Made by a program: the position numbers and the translations under genes
The notes under the pieces: model-generated
Told to the model about the DNA's origin: nothing
The model's input: the letters and a program-made list of their open reading frames with translations, nothing else
Database searches by the model: none
NCBI GenBank assembly: GCA_015680685.1
Contig: MNCI01033631.1
Location: 1-64,000 of the forward strand
Direction of reading: 5' to 3'
Origin: Gnetum montanum
Taxonomy: Eukaryota; Streptophyta; Gnetopsida; Gnetales; Gnetaceae
Length of the DNA stretch: 64,000 nt
In this document: positions 12,166 to 22,690 of the stretch, piece after piece
How positions within the stretch are numbered: the stretch's first letter is position 1
Layout of the letters: every line of letters starts with the position of its first letter

Positions 12166-12586
12166 ACTACTAAGAGAAAATCAACCACATAGCAAGAGCC
12201 ATTATGATAGAAGGGAATATAAAGAAAGTAACTCACAAGTCCTTGCTAAACTGAGGCAAATGATTAAAAAATGCAATTCTATTAATATTTATCACAATAA
12301 ATACATGTCTTTTCTTTCATAACAAATAAGATATGTCTAAATCAACTTGTAGATATTTTAAGGGTTCTCCAACTCTTCTCTAGTTTTTTCCTAAAATAAT
12401 CTTAAGATCTGATTTAGACTTTCTAAAACGTTTTTACATCTTTCCAAAGTCATCCTCAAGATCTGTAATAATTAAGAATCTTTGATAATCCATATTCTAT
12501 AGATATTTAAGATTTTCAAATTATTAATAGTTGCACCTATATTTTAATATTTATTAAAAATACATGTTAGCATTATTATTTTCTAA
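12166..12586. repeat. Second part of right LTR of element E
   Basis: This resumes the E LTR after element A (AATCAACCACA..., ATCACAATAAATACAT, matching 3950-4070) and ends near TTTCTAATAG. It is longer than the left LTR because of an internal AT-rich expansion around 12390-12530. Confidence 0.6.
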
Positions 12587-12904
12587 TAGTAAGGACAAAC
12601 TAAAATCAATAAAAATAAAACCATTTCTCTTTATAATTTCTTAAAATTTAATATTTTGAACATAATACTAATATTCACTATTTTTACATGATCCAACAAA
12701 GCACCATAATCTTTTAAATAATTAAATTTTTAGAAATTGTTTGATTTTATATTACAGAATATTTTAAAATAGAAATTTACAACGTAAATAGTATAAAATT
12801 TTAACAAGGATTAATATTGAAGTTGAAATATTGAATATAAACAATACCATGAATCATCCTTTTTGAAAAGGTTGATTTCTATTATTTGACAAACTACATA
12901 GGCA
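12587..12904. repeat. Repeat X, copy 1, right arm
   Basis: This continues X after elements E and A. It matches 53580-53860 of copy 2, with shared landmarks ACATGAYCCAACAA, AATCTTTTAAATAATTAAA and ATCCTTTTTGAAAA. It ends where minus-strand element F begins. Confidence 0.6.
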
Positions 12905-13079
12905 TTCATGAGGCTCTTAATTTGTTTCATGCATAATGTTGAGCTACTCTTTGCTTCAATTGTTAGCCACTAGGTGCCCTCCTATTTTGTAATTGCTACA
13001 TAGAAGCACCTTTGAACCTCTATGACATCTTCACAGTACCTACTATGAGTGTTGTACTTTTGATAGTCCATAATTTCTA

Positions 13080-13550
13080 CACACAGTGGCACCCTGTGTC
13101 ATTGTATGTGATACATGAAACGTGTTTCTTCTTTATCTTTCCAAATTCATTCTTCTTAGAGATCTTCAAGGAAAGGTCTCTAATTCCCAACCATGCATTA
13201 ATCGTACTTAACTAAGCTCTTTCCATAATGATAGGGAAGTCCCCCTTGCAATTATCCTCTCGTATCACTAGGAAGTCAACAAGATATGACCACCTATAGA
13301 CGGTGGTCATAATGTCCTCCACCAATTCCAAAGGGAAAGTGATGGATTGATTTGTTAACTCTAAACAACCGTTGCTCTTGTTCAGTGAAGGCAAGTTCTA
13401 GGCTTTGTACATTTTTTTATGAGATCAAATTAACAACAAAACTTGAGTCTAGAAGAACCTTAAAAGGTTCATTTTTGCTAATTTGTAACTAAATGAGGGG
13501 ACTCCCAGGATTAGATCTCTTCCTGGTAAGATGACCAACCTTTAAACAAT
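13080..13550 (-). pseudogene. Aspartic protease (retropepsin) region of element F
   Basis: Reading down from about 13540, minus-strand frames give LLDSSFVVNL, corresponding to the family's catalytic LLDSGA-type loop with the Gly lost. The frame open at 13394-13212 then gives CLELTNQSITFPLELVEDI, RWSYLVDFLVI and FPIIMERAWLGI. This order (ITFPLGVLEDV, PVDFVV, PLILGRPFL in typical relatives) is the standard retropepsin fold of Athila/Tat polyproteins. The stretch is frameshifted and the catalytic Asp-Ser-Gly motif is damaged. It lies directly after gag, as expected for a Gag-Pol order. Confidence 0.7.
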
Positions 13551-13599
13551 CAGTGATTGCATGGGTCAACATTACAATGTGCACTTTGGGAGGTGTTTG

Positions 13600-16044
13600 A
13601 TTTAAAGGGATCTTGATAGCCATTGTGGAGGAGGAAGGGAAAGTAGGATTAGCAACTATAGGTGTCTATAAGGGCTTGGTAGGATTGTTGGTTCTAAAAA
13701 AGGATCTTTTTTAAGGCTCAGTATCAGAATGATTTGGCTAAAGTGCTGACTATAAGTTCACAACCCTTAAGGCATTTCGTTGTTGTGACTATACTAGTAT
13801 TTCATCCTACATAGATGGAGTGGATGGTAAAGGAGTTAAGGATTGAGGTGCAAGAGTAGAAGGATGAGGAGAGTAATAGAAAAATGGGGACTTCCCCCTT
13901 AGAGATGGTGCCCTATAATATTCAAGAGGGTAGTAGTGGTACTGGAAAGAAGCATAATTAGAAGAGTCACATGAAAAAATGGGTTATTACACATCGTATC
14001 CATATAGATCTAGTTAATGGTAAATTGGTAGTGGCATCCTCCATGACTATGGATGTTGCCACTACTAGTACTGCTCATAAGGTTGAAGTGGCACTCCACT
14101 CAAATAGTAGATTTGTTGGTGGAACTACCTATAGTTCCCTTGAGGGTAAGGCAACCTCCTAGGTGCTTGTTGCTTTGTCAAGTGAGGATTCAAAGCATAC
14201 ACCCTAGATTCTTGCAAATGTGACATAATTGGATAACATCCATTAGAATGTTCACATTGGTAAATATCACACCCATTGTCATATCTTTCAGAATCTTCAA
14301 CCTCTACTACTACAACTACTTTGTCCTTATCCTTCTAATGGGCACATTCAACTTCCTTCTTTATCCTTTTGTCCCATTCACTACCTTCTTGTTCTTTGTT
14401 CTCCTCAACAATCCTTGGAGCCATTTGGAACTTTTCATCAATGGAATCCCACATTTCATCAACCTTGGCTAATATTTTAAAAAGATATTTTTCTATTGGT
14501 AAGGTTTTTCATGATACCACTTCATCATGTGGTGCCTCCTCCTCATTGTCACAAAATTGGATCTTCCTTTTGCAAAGAGAAGGTTCTCAGTTGTACTCAT
14601 TTGTACTTTCCCTTTTCCTCAGTTCACCTTCTTTCTTAGCCACATGCTCAATTAGCCTTTGTACTTGATGGACCCTTAGCTCCAAAAGCTTCCCTTGGGC
14701 ATAAACCCTAAGATTTCTCCCTATTTCTTTTCAGAGTCCATCTATGATATGACGTAGTTGCTTCCTCTAGGGAATAGCCATGGCTTGGACATTAGTGCAA
14801 TAGTGAGTAATACCTGCCCATGGACACATCTAAGGATTCATGAGTTCCCTGTTACCATCCTTCGATTTGCCTTCTCAAATTGGACACTCTAGATACTTGT
14901 CATTGAACAATTCAAGCATTGTACTCCATCATCATATTGATTCTAGCTCCAAGGATTGGTACCAACTTTCAACTTTCTTGGTGAATATCCTACATAATAG
15001 CTTCAATTTCTACCATTCATTCTCTATGTTTTGTAAAGCACATGCACCATGAGAGGCTTAGAGATGATTCTATAAATCAAAATTATATCTCCCTTTAGAC
15101 TTATGTATATTATTCATGCCCAACTATTTAATCTAATTGTCCTTCACATGCCTTGGAAGTATCCTTATAGCCTCCACAATATTTGGCATGTTTCTTGAAG
15201 CCATCAAAGGCTTATCATAGCCATAAAATTCTCTATGGCCCTTGGTTTCTATAGTTTCGATAGGATCTATGGTCATCTCTATCCTACCAGTCACCTCCAT
15301 CACAGTCTTTCCCCTTGCAACTTCAATTCGAGTTTGAGGAGGAAGATAATGAGGATGATGAAGGTGAAGAGGAAGTCGCTAGAAGCAAAATGATGTCTGC
15401 TACTTCCTCTTCTCTGGTCCCTATCATGATCACCATGTTTGTCATTATCATGATGCGTGTCATTGTTCCTACCTTGACTCCCTCCCTTTGAGGCCCCATA
15501 GTCATGAGATCCATTCTTCCAAGAACTAAGGTTATTTATAGTGGACTGTAGATGTTAAGAGGGCCTCCTCATCAAGGAGAGGAGGAGAGTTAGTGTATTG
15601 GAAAGTTCCTGAGAATGGATCTTCCCTTTCCTTTTGATCCAAAAGGAATAAGAGGTTTGTGAACTATTTTCCTTTTGATGCCTCATAGCAAGCTTTCATC
15701 TACTGATCTTTCTTTCTTTGTGCCTCTGTGGGATGATAATCTTACTAGGCATAATCTTGCACCTTGTACTCAACATTGAGTCTTGTGATGCTCAATCTCA
15801 TGAGATTGTGGAGTAGCATTATAAGAACTCATTGATTAGGAGGAAACACAATATTTCCCTCTAGGTCCTTCCACTGCAGTTGTTCATTCTAGTGTAGGAT
15901 GAAGGTGAAATCCAGAGTGTACTCATCCAGATGCATATAGATCACTTTGCATTGTTGGAACATGGGTGGTTTCAAGCGTTCTTACCTTGGATTGGAATTG
16001 CCCATGAATAGTGGCAAAGAATCTTGCCTGCGAGAAGAAGCCAT
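13600..16044 (-). pseudogene. gag of element F, degenerate
   Basis: It starts at the minus-strand ATG ending at 16044 (MASSRRQDSLPLFMGNSN) and decays through stops and shifts. A recognisable C-terminal block around 14250-14120 reads GCDIYQCEHSNGCYP, ALNPHLTKQQAPRRLPYPQG. It aligns with the B block CDIYLYDHPKGYYLF, SLNPKFIQKQMPRKLPYSQG. An Asp/Glu-rich region near 15340-15510 shows as a GAGGA-repeat on the plus strand. The capsid-like centre (about 15200-14700) is readable only in pieces. Confidence 0.65.
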
Positions 16045-16175
16045 GTTAGTGTTTAGGAAACAATGTGCTTTTGGAAATTCTTTATTATATTAATGAATTT
16101 AGCTTTGGTCTTTTTACAACATCATTAACTAATTTCACTAACATCTTAGATAGCACACATAACTAACTAAAGTAC

Positions 16176-16191
16176 CCAACAATGGTGCTAA
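16176..16191 (-). promoter_or_regulatory. Primer-binding site of element F
   Basis: On the minus strand TTAGCACCATTGTTGG immediately follows the LTR end CTACTCATCA. It aligns with TTGGCACCATTGCTAGGG of element D, the Asp-tRNA type. Confidence 0.6.
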
Positions 16192-16953
16192 TGATGAGTA
16201 GTGAGTAGTCCCTACATCCAACCATACGAATCACCATCATTTACTACTAACTACACATTATCTAGGTAGTGAACATAAGGACGTGATCGTTATCTTCTCA
16301 GCTCCACTTGTGGAGGTACAATGGTATGGTTAAGTGTAACTAAGGCACATGATTTGTATAACTATTATATTGGTTTATGTATTTATCCTAAGCAAAAAAA
16401 TAAAGTCATTAAAAAATACTTAATCTAATTACTATTTAATTCCTTAAGCTAATTCTAACATAGACATTCATTCCCACCTATCGTACACATCCTGAACATG
16501 TCATAATGCTCCTGGGTTGCCAAGCGTAAGTGCTACTACGATTACCAATCATTAATGTATGCTTGAGGTGGTCCTACTTACGCTTATTAGTTTGTAATTA
16601 ATCAATTAATCAATCAAGTGCATGAATGTAAATTGCATAACAGTAAAGTAAACATTATGTTAATTCCAAGTATTGCAAGGTTTATCAAGAAGTTCATCTT
16701 TATTGTCGTTCACACCAAAGTGTTTAAGTACATCACTATTATTCAACAAAAGATCTGTATTAGAAAATATTCTAACTATTATGAAAACAAACCTTAAGAA
16801 CTTTGCAATGCTACTAAATGAATGATGCCATAAATGCCATGGATGCATGCATTTATATAGTTAGACATAGACACTCAATCGATGCATGTCCCCATGTGTC
16901 AATAGGGTTACATCGATAGGACCTCATTAATGCATCCGAACCATAATTCATCA
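16192..16953 (-). repeat. 5' LTR of element F
   Basis: In plus orientation it begins TGATGAGTAG and ends CATAATTCATCA, the same borders as the LTRs of element B, 762 bp. The middle has diverged far from B. A Lys/Asn-poor AT-rich part at 16370-16450 and a CATCGAT-bearing end near 16870-16920 are visible. Confidence 0.65.
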
Positions 16954-18100
16954 ATGATGCTAGTTATGGAAGACATTAACAAACTGGCTAGACTTCAGTT
17001 CGAGTTCTTGCCACTCAACATATGGGTATGAACTATTCACAATTCCTACATCGACATAAATAATAATTTTCCTAACATTAGGCATCAACGCTGATCTCAT
17101 TCCTATGACAAATACAGCCTCGGTTACTCCAAACCAACCCACCAGCCCGGCGTACATTTCTCTGCTTACAAAATTCTCTTTTCACTTTAAGAACACAGTA
17201 AAACCTAGCTTCAAAATTTTACTATCCAATACAGCCCAAACCGAGTTAGCGTGCAGCTACAGATTTGACTCCTCCAGCATTTGGTAAGCTTGGTGCCAAG
17301 CATCGCCTCTGTTTGCGTCTCGGTTCTCTGCTGCTGTACTTGATCAGAGTCGAAAAAACTAATTAAATAAAACGATATTCGTGCACTGTGTCGCAGTTCC
17401 CCGTGAAAAAGCGGATTCCGTTGTGTACATTAACGACCACGCCTAACAAAACTGCAAGCGAATATCATCATTAATAATTATAAAATCCTAAGAGGAGGAT
17501 CCAAGAGAACTCCATATCCTTGATTCGTTTACTTCCTCAAATACGTAAACACAGATCGAGCAGAAGAAACGTGAATACCAATCCAGTCACGAAAGCGACA
17601 GCTTTTGAACAGTTGAATCCAGCCGGTCGTAGATGGCATAAGTTTGGCTAAGCTTGCGTGAATTCAAATGATCAGAGACCGGAATCCTAAAATCTATCCC
17701 TAGGGACTGGGAGGTTTTGTTAGAACAGAAACAACAAAAAAGTGTGAGCCAGGGTTATGAAAATTACTGGCAAATATCGGAGACCAAATAATGGAATTCG
17801 CAAGGTAACGAGGTGGAGAATTCTTTAGCCCTTTAATCCAAGAAACACTAGCAAAGGGACAATAAGAGAGCCAATGCAGACGTATTATTCTTTTAGAGCA
17901 ACAAAATTTTTAATACTGCAGAACTGGGCAAGCTTGTGCCATCCACGCCATGGCAGCGACAATAATGGGAGTAGCACTGGTGTGGTGTGGATGATAGTGG
18001 TAGTTATCTAGCAGTTGTTTTTGTTGATGGCCAGTTAAAACTAAAGTCTCGTTAGTAAGGATAGGCCCCATTTATAGGTGATGTTAGCCTTAACAAGAAG
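16954..18100 (-). other. Low-copy gene-like stretch, function unknown
   Basis: Unlike the flanking elements, this segment keeps CpG sites and a moderate G+C content, and nothing else in the window matches it. On the minus strand a TATA-type sequence lies at 18071-18078. Downstream of it are short open frames: 37 aa starting at 17636 (MPSTTGWIQLFKSCRFRDWI...) and 65 aa at 17157-16960 (MYAGLVGWFGVTEAVFVIGM...). I recognise neither. The second ends seven bases before element F, so a gene here could have been cut off by F. It may equally be non-coding regulatory DNA of the STIG1-type gene. Confidence 0.35.
18070..18078 (-). promoter_or_regulatory. TATA-type element facing left
   Basis: The minus strand reads ACCTATAAATGGGGCC, a good plant TATA context, about 430 nt before the start of the 37-codon frame at 17636. 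It points away from the STIG1-type gene, so a divergent transcript is possible. There is no independent support. Confidence 0.35.
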
Positions 18101-18690
18101 CTGAAAGCTTCATTATCCTTCAACCTCCAAAATAAAAATAAATTAATATTTAAGAAAATAAATTAATTATTATTTTTTACTTAGAGTTTTTTTTTTCTTG
18201 AAGCTGTAGCTAAAAAGTGACAGTTTTGATAATTTGTTATTTAACTCGTAGAAAGATGTCATATTTATGATTTTTCTGTTAAAAAATAATAAGTACATAC
18301 TGAAGGTTCTAAAAGAACAAGAAGACGTCACAAATACAAAGAAAGGACACAGATAGTATGTACAGATAGGTGAAAAAGTGCGCTCGGGGTTTGCTTTGCC
18401 TCACCTATGCAATTATTAGTAAATGCCCATTATAGAGGTGTGTCCAAAAGCATATCGGAATTGATGAGATAGGGAAAGTTGGAGAAGTAGTGTCCTTTTT
18501 CTCTAGAGTCATCACTAAGATTCTTAAAGACGTAGTTTTGAGCTCAGGTTCATCACCAACAATGATTTGATATTTGTTTAAAAGCTTTTACAAGTTCTAA
18601 TTATTTATTTCCAAAAAAACAGGACATTAAAAAAACGTAATAATTTAACTATATATATCTCCAAGCCTAACTATGCTTCCAATTTCCACC
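18101..18690. other. AT-rich spacer, nothing recognised
   Basis: It has simple A/T-rich tracts around 18130-18300 and no ORF or repeat partner that I can see. Confidence 0.5.
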
Positions 18691-18715
18691 TAAAATTTTG
18701 AAAAACAAAAGTTTG

Positions 18716-18930
18716 TATATCATTATCACCAGAAAACTGCACAGTTTACGTAGAGTTTTAAATAAGATGTTCATGAGTAGGCGGCTAAAGAAACTATGGC
18801 CAAGGTCAAGAACTGCGCCAAAGGATTTGCTTGTAAGATGTTTGCGTGTGAATTCTCTGGGCCGTGGCCATACCAGAAAAAGCGTGCACCTATAAGCATT
18901 TGCAGTTTTGCACGATGGGGTACGTCAATA
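18716..18930. repeat. Segment duplicated at about 55293-55560
   Basis: Shared phrases in the same order are TTATCACCAGA, CCAAGGTCAAGAACT, ATTCGCTTGTAA / TTTGCTTGTAA, AGATGTTTGCGTG, GCCGTGGCC, AAGCGTGC and TTTGCACGATGG. The copies differ by indels, including a (TAA)n expansion at 55 kb. Here it lies about 1 kb upstream of the STIG1-type coding region. It is non-repetitive-looking DNA, so this is a local duplication rather than a known transposon. Confidence 0.75.
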
Positions 18931-19821
18931 ACTTTTCGCATGACATTGTTGTTCACACGTTTGCTCTGATGAAAATTTTACCTGTCAGCAGCTTTATAAA
19001 TAAAGATAAGTAATAAAAGTAAGTATAATAAAAGTAAGTAATACTCGAAGATAAATAAAGATAGCATGTATGTATATTACTACCCTGACAGGCAGCACCG
19101 GCATGTTAAGGAAACTGCTTTCTTATTCTGCCATTGCCTTCATCATGGGTAAGGCGGTGCTGACGAATCACTATAATCTCATTTGGGCGTCAATTACCCT
19201 TTTTTTCAAAGTGAAGCATTTTCCCTGCAAACTTTGGTGAAAAATGTAAATATTATACCGACTTGGAGTCAGCAAAACTAAAAGAGGTTAGCAGTGCAAA
19301 CTGCAAAGTCGCAAACATAGTATCGTTCACAATGTTCATCAAATTACTTACGACTCATTTCTTATCGCATAAATAGCGAAAGCTACGAAATATTCTTGAA
19401 AGAGTAAGTCAGCCACGATTAATTGGTTGTTTAAAAGTGTAATTTCTTTCCGGAAAAAAAAAAGTTGTAACTTTCTCTGCACGCGGAGTGTTTGTTTGCT
19501 CAATGTTTTCGGCGAGAGATCAACCGAACTCACGTGTGGAAGAATTGAACTCAAAAAGTCTCAATTTTGTTGTGTTGGCTATTACTAACCCTCCCTCTGA
19601 CTGCCGGGCAGAAGTTGGAAGAGCTTGACAATGGCTGGAGCCTGCCAGGAAGGGAATTCTGTATTCCCATGCGGCGGATGACTACGTTGACTGCCAAACT
19701 GGAGCAGACATGCCAATGCTACTTAACTAGGACGATGACGATGCCGCTGATGCTGCAGAAACTTCCCACAAACAAACAAGCTGCTGCTGCACGACAGCCC
19801 AGTAAAGGGAGCCAACCACGT

Positions 19822-19829
19822 TTATATAT
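19822..19829 (+). promoter_or_regulatory. TATA box of the STIG1-type gene
   Basis: TTTATATATACAT at 19821-19833 lies about 75 bases before the first in-frame ATG (19895) and 155 before the preferred start (19982). That would give a 5' leader of roughly 100-130 nt for the preferred start. Confidence 0.55.
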
Positions 19830-19981
19830 ACATAGGTGAGTGCTGCTAAGGTGCAGTTACTCTCAAACGTTCCGGGTGAAGGCTCCGGGTGTTAATGTTT
19901 GTTTTATCTCCATTACCGTCACCGGCCATCATGATTCAGAGCCGACAAAAGCAGCAGACGAGTACACCATCAACGCTTGAA

Positions 19982-20371
19982 ATGTTGCCCAGAATAATCT
20001 TTCTGGTCACGTTTCTGGTGGCAATGGCGTCCGCCATTGCAGACGCGGACTCTTACCAGTCGCCATCCAGGAGGTTACCGCCTTCGTTGACACAGATGCC
20101 GGATTCACCCAAGAATTTGAAGTGCAAGAAAAACCCGATTGTGTGCTGGGGCGGATCCTTGAAGATACCCTACTGCTGCCACAACAAGTGCGTAGACCTT
20201 GTGTCTGATAACAAGAATTGCGGAAGGTGCAATAATAAGTGCAAGTTTGGGACCGGCTGCTGCAGCGGCATCTGCACCAACCTTGCCTACGACATCAACA
20301 ACTGTGGCCGCTGTGGTAACCGCTGCCGCAAAGGCTCTCGGTCTATCTATGGCATGTGCTCTTATGCTTGA
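19982..20371 (+). CDS. STIG1-type cysteine-rich secreted protein
   Basis: A 129-residue single-exon protein. Residues 1-21 form a signal peptide (MLPRIIFLVTFLVAMASAIA), then a Ser/Pro-rich spacer to about residue 45. A domain with 15 cysteines follows. It contains two copies of a CC-x3-C-x9-C-GR-C-x3-C module: CCHNKCVDLVSDNKNCGRC (from residue 65) and CCSGICTNLAYDINNCGRC (from residue 93), 28 residues apart. This cysteine pattern defines the STIG1 (stigma-specific 1) family: apoplastic proteins linked in flowering plants to stigma exudate, pollen-tube growth and cell-death signalling; the role here is unknown. The frame is open further upstream: an ATG at 19895 would add 29 residues (MFVLSPLPSPAIMIQ...) and bury the signal peptide. 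I therefore prefer 19982. There are no in-frame stops or frameshifts, unlike every other coding trace here. Confidence 0.88.
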   Translation: MLPRIIFLVTFLVAMASAIADADSYQSPSRRLPPSLTQMPDSPKNLKCKKNPIVCWGGSLKIPYCCHNKCVDLVSDNKNCGRCNNKCKFGTGCCSGICTNLAYDINNCGRCGNRCRKGSRSIYGMCSYA

Positions 20372-21000
20372 TTAATCAATATATGCTGCTACTGCTGGAC
20401 TACTGTGCTGCTGGTCTCTCATTCTGGATCGGACGCACGCACGCACCTGCAACTGGGCTCATGGATTCTTTCCTTCCTTTCTCACAGATCTCTAACAATT
20501 TTCATTCTTATGTATGTTTAGCATTATTTTCGATCGTGTTTCTCTCTCGGGAACATATCATTGTCATCGTTGATTGAGCATCCACAATTGTTATTATTAT
20601 GGATTATGTTATTATAATGAATAAGCTCACCACAAGGAAGAGCTAGCGTTGTCTTGTCAGTTGTCATTGATCATTTGTCGATAAGCCATGGCTGGCTGCC
20701 TGCCTGCGCACTGCTGATTGGTTCCTGGAGTGGCGCTACGGAGTTCCTGGCTCATCAATATGTAATCATATAGAAATGATACAATGAAATTCATGACCCA
20801 ATTAATTTCTTTGTAACTGGATCAATGAATAGATGGTCGTTTAAGATTGCTTTCTCAGAGTCCTGTAAGTGTGATAATAAGGATATCCGAAGCTTGGATC
20901 TGACTTGCATGAAATTCTACCCACTATATAGAAATTCTACCCACTATTTAGATATTAGTTAATTGCTAAGGGTTATGATTGTTATTCCCAGTCTTCGGCA
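20372..21000. other. 3' flank of the STIG1-type gene
   Basis: This likely holds the 3' UTR; an AATGAATAAG stretch near 20618 could serve as a polyadenylation signal. A duplicated phrase, GAAATTCTACCCACTAT, occurs twice at about 20909 and 20930. No further gene is visible. Confidence 0.45.
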
Positions 21001-21270
21001 CACAATACTAATATTTTTTTAAGATAAAAGGAAGAATAATACACAAATAGCAAAACACAGAGTTAGCCTTCAAGGTGAAAAACCCCAGCAAACATTGGTT
21101 CCTGTGAAAAACCCCAGCAAACAAGCAAACATTGGTTCCTAGACCATTAGCAGTAGTACAGCTTCAAGATTGAAGCACAGAGAAAATTAATGAATACAAT
21201 GGAGAAGAATTGCAAGGAGGATTGCAGCTTAACCATTGACCATTGTTATGTTCTGTAGTTTTTTTTTTTT
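21001..21270. repeat. Possible retroelement remnant with GTGAAAAACCCCAGC repeats
   Basis: GTGAAAAACCCCAGCAAAC occurs at about 21078 and 21106, each followed by AACATTGGTTCCT. A T18 run lies at about 21258. The phrase is reminiscent of untranslated regions of plant copia elements, but I cannot place it in one. Confidence 0.3.
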
Positions 21271-21906
21271 TTTTTTAAGGATGGTCACCTAGAGATACTT
21301 GAATATTGCTTAGGTTACAAAAATAAACACAAAATAAAAAGGGATAAGGTAGTTTATTTTTTGTGCAGATAGGTACCGGAGCAAAGATAAGTATAAGAAT
21401 ATAACAAAGGCAGAATATTTCTGGAGAAAATCAAGGCAGATTTGCTTTCATCCCTTCATCCACCTTACAATGTGTTTATTTCTCAAATCTTAAGATGTAG
21501 GGTTAAATAAAAGTTCAGCGACCTGCCTTACCAGAGTTAGCATTGAGCCTTTACATAATAATCATTGACCCTTTATATAGACAATTCCTGTGTATATAAA
21601 ATATAAATGAATTTTGTGCAGTAGATTATTCAATAATAAAAAAATCATCAATCGGACATCTATCAGCTTTGATTTCAATGGTTGTGGATAAGTTTTCAGA
21701 CTTTTTGTGCTGCATATAATTCAGCAGTTTGAATACATAGAATACATAAAGAGTTTTCAAAACAGCGGTAAAACAGAGGACAAATACGTAAGAATCTACA
21801 AAAAGTGTGTTAATTTGCCAGACATTTTTCTCAATTGTCTGGAAACACGGTGATTTTACCAGTAACCTGACCTTATCAGATTTTTTAAACTCCAATCATA
21901 CGCATA

Positions 21907-22036
21907 TAATATAATATGATATAACAAAATATGAATCAGGCCATAATGGAAAAAGGTTAATTCGAAAACATTAATATAATATGATATAACAAAATATGAA
22001 TCAGGCCATAATGGAAAAAGGTTAATTCGAAAACAT
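21907..22036. repeat. Perfect 65-bp tandem duplication
   Basis: Two identical 65-bp units (21907-21971, 21972-22036) start TAATATAATATGATATAAC. Perfect identity in a region otherwise full of old mutations implies a recent event or an assembly duplication. Confidence 0.9.
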
Positions 22037-22581
22037 CAATTCAACAGCAGCAATTTTTGAAAACAAGCAGTAAAATAAATAATCAATAACGTTGCTATAC
22101 CACATATAAAGAATTAACAACATTATTCTGCTACCTCCATCAAGCTTGCAAACAGCAATGCGCATTAAGTTTCACATACTTGGGAACTTGATACAAAGAA
22201 TCGTGTATACGAATCGCTGTTGAAGCATGAAGTGAAATTTGGGGACCTCAGAGAAACACTAATTTTCCATAAATATATAAGTAAATTTATATTAAAACTC
22301 ATTATTTTTAAACCATTGAAACTAAAATAATCCTGTAAACTATGCAGGTGAGCCAGAAAAGTTGAAAACAAAGCAGACTCAATAGATGACATTCAAAAAT
22401 TTAAAATGTACATTACTGAGGTCACTGTCCTATTAATATTATTTCTAATTTTTTTTCTTGACTTTTCATATTGCGTTTATTCACCTCTCAAACCGTGAAT
22501 CCTTCCCTCAAACTTTTCAAACCTTAAATTTAGACTGAACGCAAATTCTTAAGGCATAGGTAAATACGTTTACAGCAAGTA

Positions 22582-22690
22582 GATGAATGAAAAATGCCAC
22601 CCCAGGAAAGGTTGATGAAAATTTAATATATTAAATGAATGAAAAATACCACCCGAAGAAAGGTGGAAGAAAATTTAATATAGTTAAATT
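22582..22690. repeat. Imperfect 50-57 bp tandem duplication
   Basis: AGATGAATGAAAAATGCCAC...GAAAATTTAATATA is repeated as AAATGAATGAAAAATACCAC...GAAAATTTAATATA. No coding role. Confidence 0.75.

Larger units (their letters stand above)
12905..16953 (-). mobile_element. Truncated Athila-like element F (5' LTR, gag, protease)
   Basis: On the minus strand it runs from its 5' LTR (16953-16192) through a primer site, gag and a retropepsin-like region, then stops abruptly near 12905 against repeat X, with no RT, integrase or second LTR. Its LTR ends and gag match the A/B family. The protease region, which I did not find in A, B or D, makes F the closest thing in the window to the autonomous parent of those gag-only elements. 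The left border is placed only to within some tens of bases. Confidence 0.7.

Noticed and set aside
14248-15052. Several plus-strand frames rich in Phe/Leu/Ser at 14.2-15.1 kb
   Set aside because: They lie opposite the minus-strand gag of element F and have no homology of their own.
19567-19839. 90-codon open frame just before the STIG1-type gene
   Set aside because: It overlaps the TATA box and promoter, has no recognisable motif, and ends in the TATA-derived LYIHR. Best explained as chance in CpG-richer DNA.
19889-19891. GTG as start of the STIG1-type frame
   Set aside because: Non-ATG start in a plant nuclear gene with two in-frame ATGs downstream, the second directly beginning a signal peptide.
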